A stretch of 64,000 nt of DNA from Niallia sp. Man26. GTDB lineage: Bacteria; Bacillota; Bacilli; Bacillales; Cytobacillaceae. Shown here in pieces: positions 26,914-35,839 of this stretch (its first letter is position 1; each line of letters starts with the position of its first letter). A program made the position numbers and the translations under genes. Below the pieces are notes generated by a model. That model made no database searches. It saw nothing but the letters and a program-made list of their open reading frames with translations, and was not told the origin of the DNA. The stretch is from the NCBI RefSeq assembly GCF_022049065.2, contig NZ_CP095745.1, positions 1 to 64,000 of the forward strand, read 5' to 3'.

Positions 26914-27012
26914 ATGAGTAAATTTTCTATTAGCTTCATCACTTTACTCGCTGTAATATCTCTAACAGCATGCGGAGAAGAAACAACAAAAAATCTAACA
27001 AAAGGGCATTAA
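26914..27012 (+). CDS. 32-residue lipoprotein-like peptide (probably a truncated lipoprotein)
   Basis: ATG preceded by AGGAGG with 10-nt spacing. It encodes MSKFSISFITLLAVISLTAC followed by GEETTKNLTKGH and a stop. The LTAC lipobox is typical of a lipoprotein signal peptide, with Cys20 as the lipidation site. Only 12 residues remain after it. It is either a very small secreted peptide (some pheromones come from such signal peptides) or the stump of a lipoprotein cut off by rearrangement. Confidence 0.5.
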   Translation: MSKFSISFITLLAVISLTACGEETTKNLTKGH

Positions 27013-27129
27013 TCCTTGTAGATTAATGCCACGAACAGGTTACTATAATATTGGCAAAACTATCAAATTCACTTGTCCCACAATTCAATTCACATTTTTC
27101 CTTGTGTAAGAACTTGCGCTACTGATAAT

Positions 27130-27378
27130 TTAATACCGGGTAACGCTCAAATGCTCTCTATTTTCCAATGAATCATATAGTTTTCTAGACACTACGGCAA
27201 AATCACCTTGTAATAGCCCTTCACCTAACCATGCTGTTTCTGCTTTATGAAGCTCACCGGGGTTCCAATTAACTAGTTGGGAGGATGGAATAACAATATG
27301 TAATCGCGCATGATTACCAGAACCTGTACAATTTTCTTTATTTGCTGAACTTAGCCAATAATATCGATTTGCTTTCAC
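27130..27378 (-). CDS. 82-residue hypothetical protein
   Basis: Starts at GTG (27378) with a weak GGGTGAG site. Not recognised. The segment GNHARLHIVIPSSQLVNWNP and a C-terminal GDFAVVSRKLYDSLENREHL suggest a small folded soluble protein. No neighbour on the same strand within 400 bp. It could be a real accessory gene of the island or a fragment. Confidence 0.35.
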   Translation of the reverse strand: MKANRYYWLSSANKENCTGSGNHARLHIVIPSSQLVNWNPGELHKAETAWLGEGLLQGDFAVVSRKLYDSLENREHLSVTRY

Positions 27379-27493
27379 TACTCACCCAACCTAGTATTTT
27401 ATTGTTTATGGCTGTAGAAAGTATTGCAAATAAGCAGCATGGTGTAATCCAGCTGCTTATTTTATGAATAAATTGTATGCTGTAACTTGTTTA

Positions 27494-27648
27494 CTTTCTT
27501 TTTTCAAAAAGGACCATTTCTCTTGCCTTCTCCATTAAACTTAATAAGTCTTTATATGAATTATTTAACTCAGACAATTCCCTTTTGAGCTTTTTATTTT
27601 CATTAAGTAAATCAGATATAGTTTTTTCTCATCATTTTTCTCTCCTTA
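27494..27648 (-). pseudogene. small coiled-coil protein, frame lost at start
   Basis: The minus strand reads EKTISDLLNENKKLKRELSE and continues to MEKAREMVLFEKRK and a stop, a leucine-zipper-like peptide of about 47 residues. The only well-placed start (GGAGAGAAAAATGATG) is in a different frame that stops after seven codons, so one base appears lost or gained near 27640. Short proteins of this type are common near mobile elements; no function can be assigned. Confidence 0.4.
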
Positions 27649-27845
27649 GTCACGAATCCAATCCTTCCATGTAAAAATAGAAAACACCCAAAGCTTGTAG
27701 CTTTGGTCAATCACTAAAAGGTTACTTATGATATTTCTTTTACAATTAAATAAATACCTGCTAACTATGCACTCTCTTTTGTTAATTATGAAAAAAGTTT
27801 TATTACCATTAAACACAGATACTCTTACAACTATCTTAAATTCAT

Positions 27846-29000
27846 TTAACTGTTCAATTTCACAATGATATCATTAATACATTTTTCAATTTCATCTAAA
27901 GAAACTAAATACCATTCTTTAGGTTTTTCAATTTTTCCATTTGCGGTTGGAACAGAGATTTGTATTTGCTTATCTTCAAATCTATGATGAATGACTGTTT
28001 CTAGTTTCCGACCACTAAAGTTTTGAACTTCCCAAGTTGCAATAATTTTTACTGGTGCATATAGGTAAGTTGCTTCATTTTCAGCATTAGCAATTCGTTT
28101 TTCAACATTTCCTGCAGCAAAACCAATCTTATAAAGATTTTGATACCTTGATATTTCAGGATTAGAACTAAGTGATTTTACTACATAAATATAGCCAGTA
28201 GTCTGATATTCAGCTGCTCTTTCTTCGACAGTAGTTTCTCCCATAACATCACTCATTACTTCGGTTACCATTCTACCATGACGAGTTTTATCAAAGAGAT
28301 TCGATGCAAATGATCTCAGTAAAATCCCTTTGTTTTCAGTTCCATTTTCATAAATAAGATGAAGCTTTGCGTTACGATAACCATGTTTATCTGTATAATA
28401 ATCACCTACAGTTAGAACATAAAGTAGAATTCCATTATCAATATAAAATTTACCTGGTAGAATGTTTTTTTCAGTATCAACGGGTATTATTTTTCGAGTG
28501 CCATTTGCAATTTCTTTTTGAACAAGTTTAAATAGAGGCTCATAATGTTCGAAATGACTAGCTCGTTTACGAACGCTGTATTTATCAGCTGCACTAATTG
28601 TTCTCTTATATCTTGACAAGTCAAGCAATGAATCAACTTTTTCTTTTTTCTCGAATAGTGTTTCATCATTAAGGATATCATCAAGAGACTTTGAACTTTT
28701 TATCGGGTCTTCTAAAACCGTATTTTGGCTATCAAACAAGTTAAGTTCATCAATCACAGCGAGCTTTTTTATCATTTCGGGCTTGTCACGATAACCCTTT
28801 AGTCTTGAAAATAATTTTCTTTCAGTCATATCACGTGATTTTTTGGGTTCTTTTCCATCATGATTTTTTATCCATTCGACAAGCTCTTGGAATTTTTCCA
28901 ATTCTGGGTCAATTCGCTTAACTTGTTTCTTAGGAGTTTCAGCAATTAATTCATCAAAAATAGGGTCTGAAAAAATATCATCAAGATTAAGCTTGTCCAT
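27846..29000 (-). CDS. T5orf172-type GIY-YIG nuclease domain protein
   Basis: 384 residues; AAGGAGAGAAAGACAAG before the ATG, and it overlaps the helicase gene by 14 bp, so translation is probably coupled. Residues 1-130 are charged and helical. The C-terminal GIY-YIG domain (about 265-375) has TTGYIYVVKS, LYKIGFAAGNVEKRI (Tyr290, Gly293, Arg302) and RKLETVIHHRF (Glu334), so all expected catalytic residues are present. This T5orf172/MUG113 branch occurs in phage and defence proteins. It is the third gene of a methyltransferase-helicase-nuclease operon and is the best candidate for the DNA-cutting subunit. Confidence 0.82.
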   Translation of the reverse strand: MDKLNLDDIFSDPIFDELIAETPKKQVKRIDPELEKFQELVEWIKNHDGKEPKKSRDMTERKLFSRLKGYRDKPEMIKKLAVIDELNLFDSQNTVLEDPIKSSKSLDDILNDETLFEKKEKVDSLLDLSRYKRTISAADKYSVRKRASHFEHYEPLFKLVQKEIANGTRKIIPVDTEKNILPGKFYIDNGILLYVLTVGDYYTDKHGYRNAKLHLIYENGTENKGILLRSFASNLFDKTRHGRMVTEVMSDVMGETTVEERAAEYQTTGYIYVVKSLSSNPEISRYQNLYKIGFAAGNVEKRIANAENEATYLYAPVKIIATWEVQNFSGRKLETVIHHRFEDKQIQISVPTANGKIEKPKEWYLVSLDEIEKCINDIIVKLNS

Positions 29001-30942
29001 CTTGTCTTTCTCTCCTTAGTTGCTCTAAACGTAGTAAAGCATAAGCCAATCTTTGCTCGTACAGGTCTGAACTAGACTTATCTGGGATTTTACCATTTTC
29101 ATTTTTAAACTGAACAATTTGAGGATACAGCATAACTAATTCATCTTCAGTAAATGTGAATTTTATACCATCCATATAATCTTGAATAAATCGTAAAGTA
29201 GGCGCATCAATTTCCTTTGAAATAACCTCATAAGCACGCTGGAAAGGATTCACTTCATCAATCAAATCAATGGCAATTTCATCAATATTTATAAACTTAT
29301 TCGCCATTCTAAGAAATTGATTTCCGCCTGTTCCTTCTTCACGTTCTGCCGAATGTATAACAGCTTGAGCAACTAAGTACTGACGCACTTCTTCAGTCTC
29401 ATCATTTGACAAATCAGGATAGGTATTCATTATCACACGAGGTATAAGTTGTTTATTAATCACTTTTGCATCGACGCCAGCAGCAATGGCTTGCTGAATT
29501 TGACTGTCTTGTAAAATACTCGCTTTCAAATCATTCAAATCATTTTGAATAATATTTTTTGAGCGCTCAGTACTTGGCTCTTTTAAACCCTTGATGAAAA
29601 TATTTGTTCCTTTTGATTTCTGGCCATCATCATCTTTACGTTTAAAGTTGAAGTTTGGGGCTAATACAGATTCCATCAAAAGACTTGCGGTGATTGCCTT
29701 CATGACATTATTAACTGCAAACATGACCTCATCATCTTTAGCATCTGGTTGAGCAATTAAATTGGTAAATTGTGCGTGAGTTTTATTTGAACTATCACGA
29801 GTCACGCGTCCAATAATTTGCACTATTTCGGTTAATGAATTACGATACCCAATTGTTAAAGCATATTCTGCAAAAGGCCAGTCAAATCCCTCTTTTGCCA
29901 TACCAAGTGCAATAATAATATCTAAGTCATCAAGTTCTGACATTTGTCGGATATATTCTTGTGCTTTCCCTCGTCCAAAATTCTCTCGGCCTTCCACACC
30001 ATCCTCAGTCACTAAATCTGCTACTTTTAAAATACGCCCCGATGACTCAGTTACGAAATAGAGACCAGTTTTGGAATCGTATTGTACCTCCCCAAGTTCA
30101 TCAAGAATACGATCGACTTCATCATATTTCTCTTTTGTTGATTCACCAGAATTTGGACTCGGTATATGAATGATTGTCTTTCTCGTGGTATCTAAAACTT
30201 CTGAAAGTGCATCAGTATATCGACCTCGATAGAAGCTATAGCCCATCGCAAAACTCTTTAGATATTTATAACCTTCAAGTTGTTCGTAATAAGTATAAGT
30301 TACCTTATCAAACTTTTGCTCGTCACTAGGTTCTAGAATTGGGACTGAATCACCTCGAAAGTAGGAGCCAGTCATCGCAACGATATGAGCAGAAGAATTT
30401 CCCATAATATTACGCATCGCATTACCAAGAACAGAATTATCATCTTGTGAGACATGATGAAACTCATCAATGGCAAGTAAAACATCGTCAAAGTCTGATT
30501 CATTCAATTTCTCAAAAGCAAAACGTAAAGTCGCGTGAGTGCAAACCATGATATTATCTTCTGGGTTTGTTGAACGAATAAAATTAACAAACTGTGACAC
30601 TTTACTTTCACTTGTTCCACGGTCCGTAAGATTGTTTTTAGGATTAATAACCCAATCAGAGTAAAATCCGAATTTCGTCAGTTCGGTTGTGCGGAATGAT
30701 TTACCAATTGAACGTTCTGGAACTGCAATAATTGTTTTTTTTATGCCTTGATTTCTGAGCTTATCCAAAGCTACAAACATTAAAGCGCGAGATTTGCCTG
30801 ATGCAGGTGGAGCTTTAACTAATAGATATTGTGAGGCACGTTTCTCATAGACACGCGCCTGCATTTCACGCATTCCTAACACATTTGTATTTTGGCTTTG
30901 TCCAGTACCATTGTAATTAATTTCAAATATATTTGATGTCAT
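28987..30942 (-). CDS. superfamily 2 DEAD/DEAH-type helicase
   Basis: 651 residues. Walker A APPASGKS (44-51), Walker B LLAIDEFHHV (DEFH at 159-162), motif III AMTGSYFRGD, and motif VI QIIGRVTRDS, giving two RecA domains over residues 30-440, followed by a helical region to the C-terminus. The ATG at 30942 overlaps the methyltransferase stop. The N-terminal GMREMQARVYEKRASQYLLV segment is Q-motif-like. ResIII-like ATPases of this kind translocate on DNA in restriction and defence complexes. There is no nuclease motif of its own, which is consistent with a division of labour with the downstream GIY-YIG protein. Confidence 0.88.
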   Translation of the reverse strand: MTSNIFEINYNGTGQSQNTNVLGMREMQARVYEKRASQYLLVKAPPASGKSRALMFVALDKLRNQGIKKTIIAVPERSIGKSFRTTELTKFGFYSDWVINPKNNLTDRGTSESKVSQFVNFIRSTNPEDNIMVCTHATLRFAFEKLNESDFDDVLLAIDEFHHVSQDDNSVLGNAMRNIMGNSSAHIVAMTGSYFRGDSVPILEPSDEQKFDKVTYTYYEQLEGYKYLKSFAMGYSFYRGRYTDALSEVLDTTRKTIIHIPSPNSGESTKEKYDEVDRILDELGEVQYDSKTGLYFVTESSGRILKVADLVTEDGVEGRENFGRGKAQEYIRQMSELDDLDIIIALGMAKEGFDWPFAEYALTIGYRNSLTEIVQIIGRVTRDSSNKTHAQFTNLIAQPDAKDDEVMFAVNNVMKAITASLLMESVLAPNFNFKRKDDDGQKSKGTNIFIKGLKEPSTERSKNIIQNDLNDLKASILQDSQIQQAIAAGVDAKVINKQLIPRVIMNTYPDLSNDETEEVRQYLVAQAVIHSAEREEGTGGNQFLRMANKFINIDEIAIDLIDEVNPFQRAYEVISKEIDAPTLRFIQDYMDGIKFTFTEDELVMLYPQIVQFKNENGKIPDKSSSDLYEQRLAYALLRLEQLRRERQDGQA

Positions 30943-33698
30943 TTTTTCTCCTTACTTACCTTTTCTTGATAAAGCTTCAACATTAAATTCAATCGTTCCT
31001 CATCTGATTTGAAAGGTTCTTGCTTATATGCGCGCTCCACAATACCATCAATTTTTTCGTGTGCTTCGCGTAATCTTGCGTTCATTGGTTTATTCGCTCC
31101 ACCATAAAGCTCAGCAAGAGTACCTCCTTCCTCTTCCCGGACATCCAGCATCTCTAAAACAGCTTCTTCCAGGATATTTTTACGATTTGTTGAGAAATCG
31201 GGAATAGGGAATGTATTAAAAACCAAGCCTGCAGAATAGCGATAATCCATTTTCAATCTTCCACCAACTGCGCGAAACCAAGTCATATGCATTCGAGACT
31301 CTAATACGCCTAGGAGCCAGATTGGTGCATCGTAGATAAGATAGAGTTGATTTGAAAAAACAGTATCAGTATCGCTATAAGTTCCACATATGTAGTCTCT
31401 TTTTTCCGAATTGATAACAGGAATTACGATTGCAGGTAAATTTTTGTATCTAATTTGTGAAAATTTCCAATAGGTTGATACTGAAGATTTTGCAGTTGTA
31501 CCTGCTTCTTGACGAAATTTCTTTACTAATTCAAATCTACGAGTTAATTCAGGTATTTTTTCTGCCTCTTCAAGCTGGTTGTCATTTATCCATACTACAT
31601 ATGAATAGTTATCATTTACTAAGTCCTTTGCATTTAGAAATTTTTTGAATAAAAATGCTGAATTTGGATAGTCAGCTATAATATTCTCATACTCAGATTT
31701 TGAAAAAATTAAATTATTTCCTTCATAACCAGCGCTTCCTAATTCCATCTGATAAGGTAAACTTGGATTTAATTCTCGTGATTTTGAGACTCTTATTCCT
31801 TCCCCAGTTCCTAAATAAGCATTTATTGAATCAACTTCCTTAAAGTCATCATCCGTGTATAGTTTTTTCATATTGCTATCAATATTTGAAATCCCTACAA
31901 TTGAGACTATTACTCCAGCATTATTTTTAGCATTATTGTTCCATTTTATTGTAGGATAAGCAAAAGAAATTTCAAGATTGGTAAGAATATGTTCTTGCAC
32001 CTTTATTGCTTGAATTCCTTGAAATAGCGAGTTTGTAGTTACAAAGGCATATTTTGCCGTTTTATTTTGGATTAATTTTGAAGCTTTAAAGAACCAACCA
32101 AAAATATAATCAACTATTCTAAAGTTATTCGGATAAATAGCAAACAATAAATCTTGAGTTTGAGACTCTGTTCTGTGATTCGTACCTTTCGCAGCAATAT
32201 AAGGTGGATTACCCATTATATAGATTTCGTCATTAGATTCATGAATCACAACTTCATTCCAATCCACACGCAAGGCATTGGCATGTACGATATTACCTGA
32301 CTCTTGTAATGGAAGAATCCGTGGCTGATAGTCAGCAAGAGCTGCAGTCATCTCGAGATTCATCTGGTGCTCGGCAATATATAGAGAGAGTCTTGCAACT
32401 TCGTGAGCAAAGTCATCAAGTTCTATTCCTGAAAATTGATTAAGTTTAATTTTGGATTGTTTAAGAAGACTGCCTTGATAAACATCTTTCTCATCCAGTG
32501 ATTTTCGTACTTCTCTAATTTTAATAAGACAGTCAATTTCAAGTCGACGGATTTCCTTATAAGCAATAATTAAAAAATTACCTGATCCACAGGCCGGGTC
32601 TAAGAATTTGATTTTGCTCATGCGCTCAAGCAAGTTTTCAAATTGATTGATAATACTACGTTGTTGCTTGCGACGATGTTCCTCAGTAATCTCACGCTCA
32701 AGATAATCATCCGCTAGGTCTGATAAACGTTGATATTCAGTTCGGAGGTTATCCAAAAAAAGCGGCTTAATCACTTTCATGATATTTGACACGCTTGTGT
32801 AGTGCATGCCTGATACTTGACGTTCTTCTTTATTTGCAACAGTTTGAATCATGGCTCCCAAAATATCGGGATTGATTTCATTCCAGTTAAGCAATTCACC
32901 TGCTTCGATAAGTAGTTTTCGGGTTAAAGTGCTGAAATTTAATTCATGATGTGGTTCTTTGAAGAGTTTACCATTAACGTAAGGAAACTTTTTTAACCAT
33001 TCAGGCACATCTTGTCTTTGGTTTTCAGGTACATCTAAAATTGAGAATAATTCTTTGATGATTGAATTTAGATTGCTTCCATTGGTTTTAGTTCTTGTTT
33101 TAAGGACATTAGTAAATGAGCCCTTAGTGATAATTTCTGTATCTTCACAAAAGTATAAGAAAAGTGAACGAATTAGAAAAAGGTTAAAGGGCTTGCCGTC
33201 AGCTTCCTTTTTTGCAAGCTCTGGATTAATTTTAACCAATTCATCATAAAGTTTTGTAAAACGTTCAGCAGCTTTAATATCTGCCGGGTTTTCTTTTAGG
33301 TAATCAACTTTCTCAATCCCATTCCATGCAAGAAAAAACTCTGAATAAGTTGGCAAATCTTCAAAGTGAATAGCAAGTGAATCATTTGTTTTTGTATCTT
33401 TTGCATAAAGCATTTCAAAATCAGTAGTGATAATATAGCGAGGCTTTTGATTTTGAGATACAATTTTTTGCTCGATTTTGTCAATAGCTAGTATTGGATT
33501 GTTTTGAACTTTACGATAAAGAACCTTATTTCGTATTAAAAAATCTCCTTCACTTGATTTTGCACGTGTGATACTTGTTTTGGGAATATCAAAAAGTCCT
33601 AAAAACTCTTCAATAAAAGTCTCTTCATTTAAATTTTTAATTATTGTTTTAACTCTATCTTCAATTTCTGTGATAGATAATAAATATTTTTTTGACAT
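30939..33698 (-). CDS. class I N6-adenine DNA methyltransferase, MmeI/YeeA-like
   Basis: 919 residues; AAAGGACTGAAATTCAA before the ATG. Motif I FLDPACGSGNFLI (365-377) and motif IV GNPPYIA (496-502) identify a gamma-type N6-adenine methyltransferase. The N-terminal 130 residues resemble the MmeI/YeeA nuclease-linked domain (PRYIITTDFEMLYAKD) but I see no PD-(D/E)XK catalytic set there. The region after 640 should be the target-recognition domain (VNDNYSYVVWINDNQ, YRYSAGLVFNTFPIP). It starts the three-gene operon and overlaps the helicase by 4 bp. There is no HsdS-like specificity subunit nearby, so it is not a classical Type I system. Confidence 0.88.
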   Translation of the reverse strand: MSKKYLLSITEIEDRVKTIIKNLNEETFIEEFLGLFDIPKTSITRAKSSEGDFLIRNKVLYRKVQNNPILAIDKIEQKIVSQNQKPRYIITTDFEMLYAKDTKTNDSLAIHFEDLPTYSEFFLAWNGIEKVDYLKENPADIKAAERFTKLYDELVKINPELAKKEADGKPFNLFLIRSLFLYFCEDTEIITKGSFTNVLKTRTKTNGSNLNSIIKELFSILDVPENQRQDVPEWLKKFPYVNGKLFKEPHHELNFSTLTRKLLIEAGELLNWNEINPDILGAMIQTVANKEERQVSGMHYTSVSNIMKVIKPLFLDNLRTEYQRLSDLADDYLEREITEEHRRKQQRSIINQFENLLERMSKIKFLDPACGSGNFLIIAYKEIRRLEIDCLIKIREVRKSLDEKDVYQGSLLKQSKIKLNQFSGIELDDFAHEVARLSLYIAEHQMNLEMTAALADYQPRILPLQESGNIVHANALRVDWNEVVIHESNDEIYIMGNPPYIAAKGTNHRTESQTQDLLFAIYPNNFRIVDYIFGWFFKASKLIQNKTAKYAFVTTNSLFQGIQAIKVQEHILTNLEISFAYPTIKWNNNAKNNAGVIVSIVGISNIDSNMKKLYTDDDFKEVDSINAYLGTGEGIRVSKSRELNPSLPYQMELGSAGYEGNNLIFSKSEYENIIADYPNSAFLFKKFLNAKDLVNDNYSYVVWINDNQLEEAEKIPELTRRFELVKKFRQEAGTTAKSSVSTYWKFSQIRYKNLPAIVIPVINSEKRDYICGTYSDTDTVFSNQLYLIYDAPIWLLGVLESRMHMTWFRAVGGRLKMDYRYSAGLVFNTFPIPDFSTNRKNILEEAVLEMLDVREEEGGTLAELYGGANKPMNARLREAHEKIDGIVERAYKQEPFKSDEERLNLMLKLYQEKVSKEKK

Positions 33699-34084
33699 TT
33701 GAATTTCAGTCCTTTAATTAGCTAATAATGATACTATTATAGCAAAGATTATTAAATCTTCTAGTGTTACAGATAATGTAAGATTAGAATGAATAATTGC
33801 TTAAAAACGGTGCCATCTCTGGCTACACAGTACATTGGGGGATGCTGCGTATAATGTTAAATAATTCAAAAGCTTATTTTTTCAAAAAGTATTAGTAGCA
33901 ATAATCCATTAACATTTTACCTGATATTTGTCAAAATGCAATTATCATATTTTCTTATGAAAATCCCAAATTGGATACTTATAATAGACAGGTGGTTCAA
34001 ACACTTTATGCCTAATAGAATAATGTAAATGGAAACAACATAAAAATGACAAAGCCAATCCCATAATACAGGAAACGACTTTGT
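33699..34084. other. promoter region of the methyltransferase operon; no gene seen
   Basis: AT-rich, with stops in all frames. It must hold the promoter of the 33698 operon and the 3' end of the sigma-factor transcript. No strong hairpin found. Confidence 0.4.
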
Positions 34085-34744
34085 CTATATAATCAGCATA
34101 TCTAAAGTTTTATTTTGGTAGTGATAATAATCCCTCAATTTTCTTTTAGCTCGATTAAGTGAGGCATCTACACTTTTTGTATTTCTCCCAACCTTTTTCG
34201 CTATCTCAACATAGGTTAAACCCTCAGAATACAATTCTAGCACTTTTAATTCTAGTTCACTTAATATTACTCTAACAGTTTCTTTAAATTCTAGTTTTTC
34301 CTCACCATATAGCAATTCAAACTCAGGTGATACAACTTTGTCGTTTGGAATAATGTCATACAAAAAAAAGTTTGTTTGTTGCATGTTTTGACTATTAATA
34401 GGTTTATCAATTGATACTGAAGTTAAGTGGGATAAATGTTTGTTTCTCGTAGCAGTTTTTAATGCAGTTATTATTTGCCTTCTTATACAAATGTTTGCGA
34501 AGGAACTAAATTTTGTATTTAATTCAAATTTATAGTCACGAATAGCCTTATAAAAGCCAATTAAAGCTTCTTGATACACATCTTCCTTTTCAGTTCCCTT
34601 AATATAGTAAGCTTTAGATATATAGCTTATCATTCCACAATAATTATCGAGAAGATGTTCAAAGGCATACGCATCATTCTTTTGAGCTAAATTAACTAAC
34701 TTATTGTCATCCAAATTTTGATAGGATATAGTTAGATTTATCAA
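34085..34744 (-). CDS. SigH-like sigma-70 family factor
   Basis: 219 residues, nearly the length of sporulation sigma-H (218). Start TTG at 34744 with a weak GGGGAAATATT site. Region 2 is well kept (EDVYQEALIGFYKAIRDYKF, then FSSFANICIRRQIITALKTA and TRNKHL), which matches SigH closely; region 4 is ELELKVLELYSEGLTYVEIA ... NTKSVDASLNRAKRKLRDYY. The real SigH gene is normally between rplGB and secE genes, absent here, so this is a paralogue. Target promoters are unknown. It could drive its own island genes. Confidence 0.85.
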   Translation of the reverse strand: MINLTISYQNLDDNKLVNLAQKNDAYAFEHLLDNYCGMISYISKAYYIKGTEKEDVYQEALIGFYKAIRDYKFELNTKFSSFANICIRRQIITALKTATRNKHLSHLTSVSIDKPINSQNMQQTNFFLYDIIPNDKVVSPEFELLYGEEKLEFKETVRVILSELELKVLELYSEGLTYVEIAKKVGRNTKSVDASLNRAKRKLRDYYHYQNKTLDMLII

Positions 34745-35066
34745 AATATTTCCCCACTATCTATAGATAATCTTATAGTAAATATTCTACACTTATTTTA
34801 AAATCCCTGCATCATTTATTGTTTAAATATCTAACAGGAAATGCTTATATGATTTCCCTTTTTTGCAACTAAAAATTAATAACTAGGAATCGTGCCTGTA
34901 AAACCCGTAATTAATCTACTTTATTAAAAATTCCGTAAAACCAATTTTTTACTATTGATTTGCTATTCCGGACTGCTAAAAAATACCCTCCTTATTGAGT
35001 TCATCAAATCTTTTTATATATCTTACTCTTTCCAATTAATTAATTGGTTTGAAATTTCTGGTTTAA
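34745..35066. other. intergenic, no gene seen
   Basis: AT-rich with no coding frame or clear terminator. Upstream sequence of the sigma gene, so its promoter is expected here. Confidence 0.4.
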
Positions 35067-35705
35067 CTAGCCTAGACCAAATAACTCAGAAACGCTTATC
35101 TTTATTAAGTCTTTTAAAGTAGCAGAACGTCCAGCATGACGTGGATCTCCATGCTCGGTAAAAGTGCTAATAGCATTTTTAATATCAAAAACATATAAAT
35201 TATCTTTGTGTAATATTGAAAGTAATTCAACAATACGTAGAACTTCTTTGTAATAAAGTAGGTTGGGAATGGTTTTAACTTCTGGTTTCCCCCAACCTAA
35301 TACTATTAGCCCTTTATTTTTCATGGCTATCGCCAGCTTATCTTCATTTAATTTTTGAACTCTATCTAGGACATTCGCTTCCTTTAAAAATTTAATATTC
35401 ATTAAAGCCGTGGAGGTATTAATGGCATAGACCGGTAATACATTACAAATACTAATATCTTTAATTTGATGTCGATCTATTTGATAGTCATAGAAAAAAT
35501 TAATTATCTTATTTACGGTTCCATCTGATTTATCTTCGTTAGCACCAGAAGGGTTCATTAATATAATCCCAACTGACAATCCCTCTCTTCTGTTCAAAAA
35601 TGGAATTGTTAAAGAATATCTGACATCAACATTTCCTAGATAAGATTCCTTATCAATATCAATTTCAGATTGATTAACTTTTGTTAAGTCGTACATTATT
35701 GCCAT
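35067..35705 (-). CDS. DUF1643 family protein
   Basis: 212 residues from the ATG at 35705 (AGGAGTGGGTAAA upstream; the frame continues to a GTG at 35714). Family marks: IILMNPSGANEDKSDGTVNK, ICNVLPVYAINTS, LIVLGWGKPEVK and the closing GDPRHAGRSATLKD. DUF1643 proteins are small cytoplasmic proteins common on plasmids, phages and islands, with no established function; a nucleotide-processing role is sometimes suggested. It stands alone on its strand. Confidence 0.8.
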   Translation of the reverse strand: MAIMYDLTKVNQSEIDIDKESYLGNVDVRYSLTIPFLNRREGLSVGIILMNPSGANEDKSDGTVNKIINFFYDYQIDRHQIKDISICNVLPVYAINTSTALMNIKFLKEANVLDRVQKLNEDKLAIAMKNKGLIVLGWGKPEVKTIPNLLYYKEVLRIVELLSILHKDNLYVFDIKNAISTFTEHGDPRHAGRSATLKDLIKISVSELFGLG

Positions 35706-35839
35706 TTTACCCACTCCTGCTTAGTTTAAATGATTTTGTTCATAATCTCACCAATCTTTATACACAAATCATATCAGAAAAGAACTATTCATCGCTTGAA
35801 TTGGGGATTATCCCCAAAAAAGTATAATACATTGTAATG

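Noticed and set aside
27301..27320. TAATCGCGCATGATTACC resembles the recombination-like repeat core
   Set aside because: It has several mismatches, lies inside the 82-residue coding frame and has no inverted partner arm, so I treat the similarity as chance.
30939..33698. Classical Type I restriction-modification (HsdM)
   Set aside because: Length and N-terminal domain fit the MmeI/YeeA group instead, and no HsdS-like specificity gene lies anywhere in the operon.
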